This document shows, one piece after another, positions 1 through 11,160 of a DNA stretch of 64,000 bases. Below the pieces are notes generated by a model. That model was not told where the DNA came from. It ran no database searches and saw nothing but the letters and a program-made list of their open reading frames with translations. Numbering within the stretch: the first letter of the stretch is position 1; every line of letters starts with the position of its first letter. The stretch is taken from assembly GCA_039621445.1 (NCBI GenBank), contig CP154956.1:89720482-89784481 (forward strand), read 5' to 3'. Origin of the DNA: Euglena gracilis. Its lineage: Eukaryota; Euglenida; Euglenophyceae; Euglenales. Both the position numbers and the translations under genes were made by a program.

Positions 1-147
1 ATGTGTCATATGATGCAATGAGATTGCCTGGCCATTTGCCGCACATTTTGGCCCTTTGAACATAAGCATGTGACCAGCGATTTGTTCATGCAAATGCCCA
101 AAGAAAAACATCCAACACACGGTTTGGATCAAGCTAATATTTGGGTA

Positions 148-326
148 TTTGGTTAGGGATAGGGTCAGGGTTAGGGTTAGAGAGGGGGTCAGGGTTTTAG
201 GGTAGGCCAAAATATGCCAAATTTGGTTGGATTTAGGTTCAATTTTGGCATAACCACCTAACTTTGGCCCAACCCTAACCCCTAAATCCTCTTCGGAAAG
301 ATAATCATCACCCTAACCATACCAAA
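148..326. repeat. Degenerate telomere-like repeats, inverted halves
   Basis: TTAGGG-like words cluster at about 148-205 and CCCTAA-like words at about 268-326, so the two halves point towards each other. The units are imperfect (TTAGGGATAGGG, GGTCAGGGTTAGGG). Similar words recur near 2,690-2,830, 17,310-17,345 and 55,465-55,490. This fits interstitial telomere-like DNA, not a chromosome end. Confidence 0.5.
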
Positions 327-330
327 TATA

Positions 331-959
331 ACAGAAAATACCAAAGAATGCCGCTGAAACCCCACATCAGCTTGCGTTTAAGGTGATCGACCCCCTCGTC
401 CAATTATCCCCCCCCCTTGTACGGGCCCCCACAGCCCCATGGGGGGGGGAGTAATTACAGGCTGCCAAATCCCTTTTCAATACGCAAAAAAAAACAACTA
501 AATATTTATTTTTTGACAAAGAAACTGACAGGAAAGAAAACATCCAGGATGCGCAAAAGAAATGCAGGAGGAAGGAGAGAAAAGGATAGCAGAGTGCGAA
601 AATGCATCCTTAATCCTTCCCGATGCGTGTATGACTTCTGGACAAAAAAGGTACATTGTTGTAGTATACCCGCCAGACCCATCACCATCAAATGATGTCA
701 AAAGACCTTTCCATCCTTGAACCTGCTGCCTGTCTGCAAATAAACAACTCGGCCAAATTTCTCTCCAACTTGGAACTTGAATGGACGTGGGCAGGTCACA
801 TGGTTGCCATTCGAGTGAAAACGGTATCCATCATAACTGCAGCAATGATGGTGGTTGCAGGAGAGTTGACGCCACTCACCAGGGTATCTGCAGTGGATAA
901 TGGGAGATTCAGGTTGGCCACCGCCTGGCTTCTTTTTACCAAACCTGGCGGGGAGACTT
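331..959. other. No gene recognised
   Basis: Only short, mutually overlapping reading frames without recognisable domains. At 403-436 a C run and a G run face each other between AATTA/TAATT words, which may be a remnant of a G-tract element. Confidence 0.4.
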
Positions 960-964
960 GTGCT

Positions 965-1165
965 ATGGCACCCCCCCCCCCCGGGGGGCGTGCCTCCTGA
1001 ACAAGCCAATTTTGCCTTGAAAATGGCCATTTTCGGGCCTGGCGCCTTTGGCCTCGGGGTGTGTGCTCTATATAGCACCACCCCAAACCCAACCCCCAGG
1101 GGGTCGATAATGCCCTACCCACCTGCCTGCCCATAGCATCCACCCCCCTGGGGGGGCGACCTTCC
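965..1165. repeat. G/C-tract dispersed repeat, copy 1
   Basis: A C run at about 969-981 is followed by CAATTTTGCCTTGAAAATGG, a GC block at 1,041-1,060, a GTGTGCT...ACCACCCCAAA stretch and TGCCCATAGCA. The same blocks occur in the same order at about 57,105-57,250, so this is a dispersed non-coding family. Its GC hairpin, perfect in several other elements and nearly perfect in copy 2, is eroded here to about 3 bp. No terminal repeats or target duplication were found. Confidence 0.45.
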
Positions 1166-1170
1166 TTAAA

Positions 1171-2511
1171 AAGAAGCCTGGGCACCGCAAGCAGAGTGCT
1201 TGACTTGGGGTCCACGACGGAGAACGACATGGTGGTGTACGGCACATAACCAGGTGACAGGGGAAAATGCGCTGCCCAGTGGTGTGAGGGTGCCTTGGGG
1301 GATTCGGACCTAGGTGCCTTGGAATGGCTGTCAAGGCAGGCACCCCCCAGCACGGCTTAAAGTTCAGCCAGACAACGTTAGCCGGACCAGACCATTCTGC
1401 CCAGAAGGAAATTCTTCCGCTAAAGCATCGGCATCAAACCACAGAGGGGGCCCGCCTTTCAGGGGGGCGACCTCACCCACCCAACACCCATACTGAGTCT
1501 CCAGGATTCCCAATCTGTCCCACAACCTTTAATCAACAAAAGGCCCTGCTTGGAGTGACATCGAACTTTGAAGCGCAAAAGTCGAAGTTGAGTTAACTTG
1601 GTCAAAATTGAATTAATTTGTGGTTCATTCCTCCTGTCATGTGGTTTATTATTATTTTCCTTCAAATCTCAGATGCAAATGGGGCGCAATCCAGAACAAA
1701 AACACTCCTTCAGGATGTAACAACAGCACTCAATCTTTTGACTGTGTTGGATCGAATTTTGTCCACCTAATGGTATGCTGCTGCATACCCCCCAACCTGA
1801 ATTGGTTGGTCAATACCCCAAAAGAGTTTCTGAAATAAGCCCGCCCATCCTCCCCCTCCAGATGACCTTATCCAAACCCACTGACTGTCACCCTCCCCCA
1901 ATCCCTTTATTTGCATCATACGTGCTTTTGCAAAATCCAAAAATCTTGCGAAGAAGATCAGGATTGGAAAGGAAACCAATGCACAGGTGACTGGTCCCAC
2001 TTGTATGGCACAGGGGTGGCCCCTGTCGATGGGGTATTGCTGGGAGTTTGCAACTTGTACAGCGCTTTGCAGCAGCGTAGTGGGCCCCTGAGGGCCCGCT
2101 AGAGTTTAAGCAGCGTCGTCAAAGCACCATCCCCAGTCCATACTGCTCTCCTCAAAAAAATCATGCTTCTAGGAAGCAAAGCAAGCTGTCTCATGGAAGT
2201 TTTTACCGTCGTTGCTGTGGAACCTCTGATGCCTGTTTCAGTGAGATGTGACCAACTTTTGCTACATTTCAACATCTTGAATTGCGAATAAGTTGTTCAG
2301 CTCTGAGCAATGAAATCTTGTATGTTTGGTCTCACTGGCCTTGTTTCCAAAAAGGGCCAAAGGCAAACTTTTGCGGCAACTTAAAGAATATTGCGAACTT
2401 TTCAGGGACCCCTCCTCTGCAACTCCTCTGTCCCAAGATTCCCAAGATTTCCCCAAGGTTTGATCATGATTTTTTTTAAAAAAACCAAATAAACATTCGG
2501 CAGCCTTACAG
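1171..2511. other. No gene recognised
   Basis: Short overlapping frames on both strands, none over about 90 codons, without domains or repeats that I can recognise. Confidence 0.4.
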
Positions 2512-2547
2512 TTGTGGGATCCCCTGGGGGGGGGGGGGGTCCCACAA
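2512..2547. repeat. Short inverted repeat around a G run
   Basis: TTGTGGGATCCCC (2,512-2,524) pairs with GGGGTCCCACAA (2,536-2,547), one base unpaired, around a run of G. It may be a decayed small G-tract element. Confidence 0.35.
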
Positions 2548-2951
2548 ATGTGACAACTGGGGTCTTTGGCTGACGGCGTTCAACTTTTTGGACCGGTGCT
2601 GGAAATTTGAATGGGCCGACCGGGGGGGATGCCTTTGAACGGTTGGGATAAGCTTAGGGATACAATTAGCCTTCCAGGTTTTTAGGGGGATGGGATTTAG
2701 GGCTTAGCCCAAGTCAGGCCGAAATTAGGCCGAAAATTAGGCATAACTTCAGGCATAACTTTGGGCCCTATTTGGCCAAACTTTTTTTATGCAAACCCTA
2801 ACCCTTACCATCCCTGATCATTACAAACAACCTCCATTCCGCACCTAATCCGAAGCGGAAACTTGCAAAACAAATGGTTTCCGGCATTTTCCAGGGGGGG
2901 AGGGTGGCCATGGAAGTGTGACCCCACCCCCTGGTTGTGGGACCTCACCAC

Positions 2952-3312
2952 CAGGGTTCGATATAAGGACAGGTGGGGGGGGGGTGGTCCGCCCCTGCGG
3001 GCCAGGAGGGGGGGGGGGGGGGGACACCCCCCCCCAACCTAAACAGTGGCGCGGTCTGGGTGACCGAAAATTTTTGACCCCCAAAACGACCAAAAGTGCC
3101 ATTTTGGGCACTTTTTGGGCAAAAATGTGCCAAAAATGTAAAAAAAAATTCGGCGCAAAGCGCCGGAGGAAAAAATTGACCCTTTTTTGGGGGGTCCCGG
3201 ATACCCCCCCCCCCAGGGTCGGTCCGGACCCCCCCTGCGGGCCAGGAGGGGGGGGGGGGTGGGGGGACACCCCCCACCTAAACCATGTACGCCCTCCTTA
3301 TATCAAACCCTG
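2952..3312. mobile_element. hAT-like MITE, family A, copy 1
   Basis: The ends are imperfect inverted repeats: CAGGGTTCGATATAAGGA on the left, and on the right, read on the other strand, CAGGGTTTGATATAAGGA. The flanks are CTCACCAC (2,944-2,951) and ATCACCAC (3,313-3,320), a 7-of-8 match to an 8-bp target duplication. CAGGG ends with 8-bp duplications are the hAT pattern. The interior has G tracts, the word TGCGGGCCAGGAGG twice, and a perfect hairpin CGGCGC-AAA-GCGCCG at 3,151-3,165 between A/T tracts. No protein is encoded. Copy 2 lies at 57,464-57,844. Confidence 0.8.
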
Positions 3313-3536
3313 ATCACCACCCAGGGGGGTTCCGCAAATGAAAACCTGCCAGATATTTTTATCGAAAGATCATGATATCGGAGGATGTTGCATTTCGTCG
3401 TTTACTTCTTGATCTTTGGTATTTCCTAATTTTGGGATATTTTCAAGAAATGCAACTTTTGCTGCGAGGCTCGTGTATTTTTTCAAAAAATGACCGCAAG
3501 ATTTCCCCGCCAGAAATTTCCCCATCGGTTCACAGG

Positions 3537-3634
3537 TTGCCAACACAAAAAAACATCGCCCCCCATCTGGTGTAATTTCTTTTAGTTTTGTGGCAGCCCT
3601 GCCTTAGGCTGTGTGCTTTTTTGGAGCCTTTTTA
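3537..3634 (-). repeat. Dispersed repeat block, partner of 10,320-10,455
   Basis: CAGGTTGCCAACACAAAAAA, CCCCCCATCTGGTGTA, TTTTAGTTT-TGTGGCAG and AGGCTGTGTG occur here in order and, reverse-complemented, at about 10,320-10,455. Right of the foldback, GGGCGGTCCTTAAG followed by an A run and CTGTCCC (4,358-4,399) matches 10,244-10,285 in direct orientation. The two loci therefore share blocks in rearranged order. Confidence 0.55.
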
Positions 3635-4334
3635 GACATGTGCAATTTTGCAGCCTGTGAGAAATCCATCAAAAATGGTCTCTGCTCATTTTCCTCAAAT
3701 CCCCCTCCATCCCAAGTTATGGCCCCCCTCAAAAGTGCTCCGCACACGACAAGCTAAATTTTTTGAAAGCATGGCTATTGGACCGGGTTGGGAAAAAATA
3801 AACATCTCACTACTCCAGAACCCTGAGAGGGGTTAGGCTCTGGAACTTGGTGGGTTGAACTCCCATGAAACAGGCTTCAAAAAATATCCACATCAAAATT
3901 TGCCAGCCTGACACCCAGAAAAAGTTATTTTATGGTCTTTGGTGCCAGCTGAAAAGAAATGCCCCGTTTTCAGTGGGAAGATGCAATTTCTTGCGTCTTC
4001 CCACTGAAAACGGGGCATTTCTTTTCAGCTGGCACCAAAGACCATAAAATAACTTTTTCTGGGTGTCAGGCTGGCAAATTTTGATGTGGATATTTTTTGA
4101 AGCCTGTTGAGTAAAACCCACCAAGTTCCAGAGCCTAACCCCTCAGGGTTCCGGAGTAGTGAGTTGTTTGCTTTTTTCCAACCCGGTCCAATAGCCATGT
4201 TTTCAAAAATTTTAGCTTGTCGTTTGCGGAGAACTTTTGAGGGGGGCCATAACTTGGGATGGAGGGGGATTTGAAGAAAATGAGCAGAGACCATTTTTGA
4301 TGGATTTCTCACAGGCTACAAAAGTGCACATGTC
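3635..4334. mobile_element. Foldback element, 350-bp arms
   Basis: The left arm (3,635-3,986) and right arm (3,991-4,334) are near-perfect reverse complements around a 4-nt centre, TTTC. Small mismatches are scattered along the arms, and the outermost bases are GACATGTGC. Short frames on both strands are mirror copies of each other and are not genes. It fits a foldback transposon or a palindromic duplication. I found no convincing target duplication. Confidence 0.75.
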
Positions 4335-4452
4335 CAGGACCTCAACACAGCACCAGGGCGGTCCTTAAGCAAATTAAAAAAAAAACTCCGCTGTCCCAGC
4401 ACACTCAGTGAAATATACTTAGGCGCCCAAAGTTGCCAACTCCGCCCGCGTC

Positions 4453-4495
4453 CTTGCCCACAAGTCAGGGCAAATGAAAGTGGCGCGTGGGCAAG
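4453..4495. repeat. TTGCCCAC / GTGGGCAA inverted pair
   Basis: CTTGCCCACA at 4,453 and GCGTGGGCAAG at 4,485-4,495 are inverted. The same octamer pair recurs as tight palindromes at 5,575, 9,552 and 9,855. Confidence 0.4.
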
Positions 4496-4499
4496 CTTT

Positions 4500-5574
4500 C
4501 GGAAGATTTTGGGAAGGACGTCAGCGAGCCTACGGCGGCAGCGAGTGGCGGTGCACCCCGCACTTGAAAAACCGCAAGGGAGGTGGATCGTGAACTTCTT
4601 GGGGTCTGGGCATTTAGGTTGGGGTGTTCTCGCCCTGACCGGAAGGGGGAAAAGGCCATCAGACCGGGGGGTACTTTGGCCAAACCGAGTTCAACACGCT
4701 GCCAGGTCCAAGCCGAATCACAGCTCGGGTAGGCAGTGCTCCCGCACTGTGCCCTGACCTCGATGCAACGCGGCCCTCAAGGCGCAAATCAGGGGGGAGA
4801 AATTTTGCATGGGGCCAGGCATCCCCCTGGACGGACCCAGAACGTCAACCTCTTTTGCAAACAGCTAGAACAGCTTGAGAGACAAAAAAAAGCGTTCCGG
4901 AGGGGAATTTTTTTTTCTTACTGAGGAAAAATGACCACCCGTCGACAGAGGCAGCCGTGAGCAAAATTCCGGAGTGGGAGTAGCACACATGCCACCTTAC
5001 CCTAGAAAAAAGGAGTGTGACCAAAACAATTTTCGAAGTTGCCATTGGTCCAAATAGGTATCCGAAGCGGTGTGCAGCCGAAATGAATACTTCACTGGGG
5101 TGTTTTGCTGGATTATTAACGACGAGGAAGTGCAAGGGGTTTGCCAGGTATTGCCAAATTGAAGGGACAGCGCTGAGGAAAACGGCTGTGCCTTGCTGAA
5201 AATACTTTTGACACAAGCACTCAGCCCATATGAGGGAGGGCCTTCCAATAATCTGAGGAACGACACACAAAAAAATGGACAACAGTGTGTGAAAATGACA
5301 GATGATTCGCTTTCATATGTCAAAAAGCAAAGCCAGTACTCACTACAATGTATCGCTTATGCCTCAGGCAGGCATAAATTACTGGTTTGCAGTGCCGTGT
5401 GGATCGGCTTATGTGTGGCATCGAGATGGACCACCCAATGATGGTGTCAGATGGTTGTTCCACATCTTGAAAAGTCACTTCCTCGGAGTTAATTTGCATG
5501 CAAATGTCGGCATAGGCTCAGGTGTCACGGCCTAAAACTTCGATGGAACAAAGGAATAGCGAAAAAAAATTTTT
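4500..5574. other. No gene recognised
   Basis: The longest frame (4,845-5,282, minus, 145 codons) overlaps other frames on both strands and shows no domain. I see no credible coding signal. Confidence 0.4.
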
Positions 5575-5596
5575 CTTGCCCACGCACGTGGGCAAG
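5575..5596. repeat. Short palindrome CTTGCCCACG/CGTGGGCAAG
   Basis: Two perfect 10-nt arms separated by CA. It is one of several such palindromes between 4,450 and 9,880. Confidence 0.6.
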
Positions 5597-5635
5597 AATT
5601 AAAAATTCAAAAGGGCTTTAAGCTGGCCCCTTTAG

Positions 5636-6093
5636 CATACATCTCTTTAAGGACCCCGGGGGGGGTGCTGGGCTAGGGCTAGAAATTTGGGCTGGCTAGA
5701 AATTTGGGCTGGCTAGCCCGCCCCCCCCCCCCCCGGGGGGGTGCTGGGCCCCGGCTGGACCCGAACCGGGGCGAGCTGGACTGAAATCGGGAAAATGCCC
5801 AAAAATGACCTGCAGAACACAGTTTTGAAAAAATGATGCATCTGAAACCCCCCAAAAATGCCCAAAACGCCCCCCAAACCCCATTTTTGGCCACTTTTGA
5901 CCACAATTTTTCAAAAAATTTCGGCGCTTTGCGCCGAAAAATTTTGGGCTGGACCCCCAAAAAAGGGGCTGGCTAGCTGGGCTAGCAGCACCCCCCCCCG
6001 GGGGGGGTGCTGCTGCGGCTGGGCTGGGCCCAAATCGGGGCTGGCTGCAGCCGCCCCCCCGGGGGGGTTCGCAAAACCTTAGAGAGATGTATG
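5636..6093. mobile_element. MITE with 8-bp target duplication CCCTTTAG
   Basis: The ends CATACATCTCTTTAAGG and, inverted, CATACATCTCTCTAAGG differ by one base. The flanks are exact 8-bp copies of CCCTTTAG (5,628-5,635 and 6,094-6,101), which fits hAT-type insertion. The interior has C/G runs, the family-private word GGCTGGCTAG and its variants, a 20-bp tandem duplication at about 5,680-5,720, and a hairpin TCGGCGC-TTT-GCGCCGA at 5,921-5,937 flanked by AAAAAATT and AAAAATTTT. Non-coding. Confidence 0.85.
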
Positions 6094-6101
6094 CCCTTTA
6101 G

Positions 6102-8138
6102 ACCTTCAGACTTCTCCAACAATTAAGGCATACAGGCATGTTGGCGATGACACTGCAACAGAAAAAAGAGCTTGCCGTCATGAATGAAGAGGTATGCTGC
6201 CAATCCAATAACTCAGGACGTGAATGAGGCCAGAAAAAGATCCCAAATGGACATGCCAAAACTTTTGTGACCTCGAAAGTGGAGAACGTGGAACAGAAAC
6301 GTGATGAACGTTGAAGTCTTCTGCTGTGCAACCGAGGAACGTGTGCAATCTGTACGTTGGGCGACTTGCACCGCAAATCACTTTTTTTGGAAACAAAAAA
6401 ACTACGTACACCATTGGGATTTGGTACTGTGCTTTCAAAGGCTAGGGTATTCCAAGTTTTCATTCCTTTGAGACCACGTTTATTCCGTCCTTTTTAAGGT
6501 TTGAATGCTGAATTTCTGCGTGAAGCAAAAACTGTTGCCAGATTCATTCCTGTCATTTCTTTTCAATTCTTCAAATTAAAAAAAATACAAGTTCACCCTT
6601 TTGTTATTTTGGCGGCTGATACTTTTTGGGGTAGTGCCTAATATTTTTCCGTTACATGTGGATTCCTTCCAATGACGTTGCGATACAATAATTTTTTTTT
6701 CGGTGCCACAATATGAAACCACGTCCTCGTGGAGTGCTCTTTTGTTGAATACCACATCGCACTTGCATAAAAACATTTTTAAATCATTCTCATCTGTCCA
6801 AACCCTGCTTGGTGAAAGGTGGGTCATAATTCAGAGAATTGGCCCTGAGGCAAACAAAACAGCCGTCCAAAGTGCCAAACCCTCCAGTCCATTAGAGGGT
6901 TGAGGTTTGAACACTGGCAAATTATTTTGGCAAACAAAGATAATCCAGCGAATTGAAAACACCAGGCTTCGTTCAAATTTGAAAAAATGATGGATAAGGT
7001 GGTGCCATTTGATCCGAGCTGGATTGAATAAAAGTGGCAGAACAGTCGCAGCTTGGGAAAATGTCACAAAACAGGCTGCTTTTAAACAATTGCGAAATTC
7101 CGGGACCTTTGCAGTACATAACCTAAAGCAGCCAGAATTGTAAATTATTGGGCAAAAATAGGGAAAACCACTAAAAATAGGAATCTTCAAACAAATTTGA
7201 ATGGATGTGGTCGGGAAACTTGCACTAACTACACCGAGAAAATGCCATATTGCTTGACTCCCAAACACCATTACTTTGACCCAATTTGAATTTTATTGAA
7301 TGAATGCATTCCCGTGAAATGTTCCATATTACTCTGCGTGAAATATTGAACATGTGTCATAATCGTCCCTGAGGAAAGCTTGGCCCGATCAAAATGAAAA
7401 CCAGCTCTTTTTGGAACACTTTTTTAAAACATGCAGATGCGGAAACACAGACAAAAAACATTTCAGTTGCGGGGGGGAAACCACAGTTTTGGGAGACAAA
7501 AGATTGCCACACAATTTGAATAGGATCAGGATACACCCCAAATGTGTCCGTGAAAACCACAACTCTGAAAGGAGGGGGTTAAGAGTGCAACAAAGCCAAA
7601 AAAGTGAGAAAAACAGAGGGTCCGAAAATGATTATTCCTCCCGCTTTTTCAAAGTTTTTTCAAAAAATGGCCAAATTGAGGCACTGTAGCAGATGTTGAC
7701 CAAAGACTGCCATGGGACTCTTCAGAAAACACACCGTCCTCGACGCCAGGAATGCGGCATGTGTGCAAAACCCTCGTATTCCTTCCCACCAGGAGCATTC
7801 AAAACCACACCTAAACTTGGGACTGAACATATATACTCACTCTAATTCATTCGTCATCAAACACTTTTTCTAAAAAGTTCAAAACAACGCTTCAAGAACA
7901 ACTACGAGTTTCACCATGCCTCTGCCCGTGCAAAAGCCCAAACTCAATATTGCATATGTGTAAGATTTTGCAAGTTTCCCGCAATACAAATTCATTTGAT
8001 GCCCACCAAGGATCGATCACCCCTCAGCTCCTTGTTGTTTGAGATTGCCAATGTGTTTTCCTTCCCTGCATGCGCCACCAAGGGAAAAAAAAGCGCTTGA
8101 TGCGGATCTCCTTGGAGAGAGAGTAGCTTACTGTGTAA
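6102..8138. other. No gene recognised
   Basis: AT-moderate DNA with short frames of up to 146 codons (6,831-7,271, minus). No domain, repeat or RNA gene was recognised. Confidence 0.4.
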
Positions 8139-8243
8139 AGCATATCCAGGGTGTATAGCATATCCAGAGGGGCATTTGAGGTCTTTGTATGGGCGTTACT
8201 GGTCTGTTCAGCTTGTGCACTGGTCTGTTCAGCTTGTGCACTG
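8139..8243. repeat. Two short tandem duplications
   Basis: TATAGCATATCCAG-like units repeat at 8,139-8,170. A 21-bp unit beginning ACTGGTCTGTTCAG repeats twice at 8,198-8,243. Confidence 0.7.
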
Positions 8244-9136
8244 GAACATCCTGATGCAGAGCATGGAAAACGTGAGCTGGATTTTTGTCTTGAATCCCAC
8301 AGCATCTAGGTGCCGTGTGGGACAAGAAAAAACATGACGTTGGGTGAAGTCAAAACCAAAATTGTGCTGTGGTGTGCATCCCAAATACATGTGAACAAAT
8401 AAGTACCAAACCAAGGTTTATTTACCAGTGCATTGCAATAGCGTATTTTGCCCCAAAAATACTACAAAATTACTGCCTGTAACTGTTAGGCTTGACGTTG
8501 CACACGCAGAGGAAGAAAACAATGATCTTAACAGAAGAAAAAACTTGCATTTGCAATTTTGAAATCAAGCAAATCATGGTTGTCTGGTTGGAATTGTGTA
8601 TTAAACGTGGTATTTTCCATCCGTCACATCTGCTGAAGAGAATTGGATCACGCCATTCCCCCGTGCACGCCACGTCCCTCCTTGAAGAGAAAAAGTTGCT
8701 GCACTTTGCTATAAAAATGTCAAAAGTTCAAAGAAAAAAATTGCGATGCCAAAGACGTCATCCTGCCACGTGGCTGTGTGGAGTAGCTTGCATTAGTGTA
8801 ACACTTCTCATGCTGTTAACAGAATACAAAGTTGTCCGAATGTTATTGCAGAGCAGCATGCAATTTGACAGACTGCAAGTGAGACGGCATGCAGCATCGG
8901 GAAAGCCAATTTGAACCTGATGCCACACCCCCAGATCAAAAATTGTGCCAATGAACTGCTTTTGCTTGAGACAATGCAGTCATTCTTTCCAGCCGTGGCT
9001 TCTAAAATGGAGATTCACCACTTCATAAGAAAATAAGCAGAAGCTGGTGGCAATGGCTTTCTATTGTACCATCGCCAATGGACGTACAGATGTATGACTG
9101 CGGGACACAACCACTGCTGAACAATATGGTGCCTGT
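8244..9136. other. No gene recognised
   Basis: One open frame, 8,492-8,914 (plus, 140 codons), lysine-rich with a hydrophobic stretch near codon 100. It has no recognisable family and I do not treat it as a gene. Confidence 0.35.
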
Positions 9137-9502
9137 TTGGGTTGTGGAAAACGACACCTTATCATCATTCATTTTGGCAAGAACGACACGCAGACATCGC
9201 AGTTATCCAGCTTCCTAAACCAAATCAGGCGGGACCGTTGCCACAGCACCAACATTCTACCTTGGGAACACAACGCCCATCTGGGGGTGGAAGCACAATC
9301 AGAATCTACTGGCGTGGATAATCAAAGGAAAAAAGATTATCTCTTGCAAACCCTTATGTTGTTTTGGAGAAAAAGCACGTGCACCTGTCACATTGTGAAC
9401 TCCACTGAGCCAACATGTATGCAAATCTTCCACAAAAACATTTCTCAATCCATTGTTAGAACGGGTACACTCCAAAAAGCAATACCAAGCTCGACGGAGT
9501 AA
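9137..9502 (+). pseudogene. Possible LINE endonuclease remnant
   Basis: In this 121-codon frame, residues 44-50 read WEHNAHLG, followed by ...STGVDNQRKK and later a PT pair. This resembles the apurinic-type endonuclease of non-LTR retrotransposons, where a GDFNAHLG-like motif is followed by a G/N/R-rich linker and a conserved PT. The catalytic aspartate would be replaced by glutamate. No reverse transcriptase domain lies nearby, and the flanking frames are broken. The resemblance is short and could be chance; an unrelated non-coding frame is the alternative. Confidence 0.25.
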
Positions 9503-9551
9503 TAAACGTAACGATTGACAACTTAAAGCCGTCAAAAAACGCATTTTTCAT

Positions 9552-9573
9552 TTTGCCCACGCCGGTGGGCAAA
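9552..9573. repeat. Palindrome TTTGCCCAC/GTGGGCAAA
   Basis: 9-nt perfect arms around GCCG; same word as at 5,575 and 9,855. Confidence 0.6.
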
Positions 9574-9854
9574 GATATATTATTGAAAAGGCAGAAATGG
9601 AAAAACCTGGCCCACAACACGACAAAACACAAAACACTAATAAAAGACCAGGTTGGGGAGGCATCGGAAATTTTCTCGGTCCAAACACATCCGTTAGCAA
9701 CTTTTCAGAAGGCGTTTCGAGGCAACACCACTTGGAAAGCACGATGTCACCCAATTTCCGAGTCAGCGCGAAAACCCCCCTGCGGATTTTTCCTGGTCTG
9801 ACTGCAGCACCGCGGAACGTCCCCAGACCCAGACGCGTTTTTTTTTCATGCAGC

Positions 9855-9874
9855 TTGCCCACAAGTGTGGGCAA
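9855..9874. repeat. Palindrome TTGCCCACA/TGTGGGCAA
   Basis: 9-nt perfect arms around AG. A 196-codon minus-strand frame (9,548-10,138) runs through this and the previous palindrome but shows no domain. Confidence 0.6.
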
Positions 9875-10243
9875 ATTACCCATGGCAAATTGTGGGGAGT
9901 TGCAGTCCACGAGGTGAGCGGCGACCGAAGAGGGTGTCTCTGGCAACGCGGACAAAAAAACGACCCAAAACGCCGCTCCGAGACGCCCAATTCTTGCCCA
10001 CGCCGCCTCCGACTGCGTGGACAACTTTGGTCGCCTAAGATATATACAGGAAAATGGGCAAGAAATTTTGGCATTTCTCAGCGAGAACAGGTCGACATCA
10101 GGAAAAAAAATTATTGATTCTTGGCACCCTGGGACCATCGTCCATCCACCTAAAACATCAAAAACTGTGTTTTTCGACTGTTTAATTTTTGCCCCCGTTC
10201 AAGTCCCAGTCTGGCCCTTAGCCGGCCCTTTGGCCGAAAGGGG

Positions 10244-10455
10244 GGGGCGGTGCTTAAGGAAATAAAAAAAAAACTTTTCTGTCCCTTAAGGACCGCCCTG
10301 CACAGCACACAGTAGAAGTTAGAGCTGACACAAAAACACAAAAAAACACACAGCCTGAGGCAGGCCTGCCACAGAAACTAAAAAAAAAATACACCAGATG
10401 GGGGGTATGTTTTTTGTGCTGCGGTATGTTTTTTGTGTTGGCAACCTGTACAACA
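10244..10455. repeat. Dispersed repeat, rearranged partner of 3,537-4,399
   Basis: It begins with a small inverted pair, GGCGGTGCTTAAGG (about 10,246) and CCTTAAGGACCGCC (about 10,287), around an A run and CTGTCCC. It continues with the reverse complement of the block at 3,537-3,634. The ATGTTTTTTGTG word is duplicated at about 10,408-10,440. Confidence 0.5.
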
Positions 10456-10569
10456 GGATTTATTCCCCATTGTTTAAAAGGTTCCTTCAATATTCTTCCC
10501 ATGCGATTACTCGCACCAGCAACTCCTGCTCAGAATCTCCCGGCATGTGACCAACTTCAACCCTGGGTA

Positions 10570-11158
10570 CCCCCCCCGTCCAACGACCACTAATGTTCGT
10601 CTCTGACCGGGGGGGGGGTCGCTAAAATGGCCAATGTTCATCTCCGACCGGGGGGGGGGGTCGTTAGACAAGCGGGTGGACCCCATGTTGGAGGAAAATT
10701 TACCATAAATGGGGGTATATGGCCATTTTGGGCTGTTTTTGGCCATTTATGTTATTTCTTGACTACGGTTGGCCACTTTTGGCCATTTTTGGACATTTTT
10801 GGGGCGCTTTTGGGAATTTTTAGGCATTTTTGACCGCTTTCTGCCATGTTTGGTCGCTTTTGGCCACCTTTGGCAGCTATTGGCCACACTTTGGCCCCTT
10901 TGCCCATTTTTGGCCACTTAAAGCTGTTTTTGGTTACTTTTGGCCATTTTTGCCTTCTTCTTGCAATTTTTTGGCAACTTTTTGGGCACTTTTGGCCATC
11001 CTTTTGGCCATTTTAGGCCATTTTTGGGTTATTTTGACTGTTTTTTTAGCCAAGTTTTAGCAATTTTGGCCGAACCAACATCGTATACAAAAAGATCGTC
11101 TCTGACCGGGGGGGGGGTCGTTAGACAAGCCCGGTCGTTGGACAAGGGGGGGGGGAGG
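10570..11158. mobile_element. TA-flanked MITE with TTTTGGCC-rich core
   Basis: The left end is C8 then GTCCAACGACC. The right end, on the other strand, is CCTCCCC... then TTGTCCAACGACC. Both are bounded by TA (10,568-10,569 and 11,159-11,160), the Tc1/mariner target. The private word GTCGTTAGACAA or CTCTGACCGGGG occurs three times beside G runs. The interior (about 10,720-11,070) is a degenerate tandem of TTTTTGGCCA-like units of about 11 bp, which explains the F/W/G-rich spurious frames. Non-coding. Confidence 0.75.
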
Positions 11159-11160
11159 TA

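Noticed and set aside
9548-10138. 196-codon minus-strand frame
   Set aside because: Spans two TTGCCCAC palindromes and has no protein family features.
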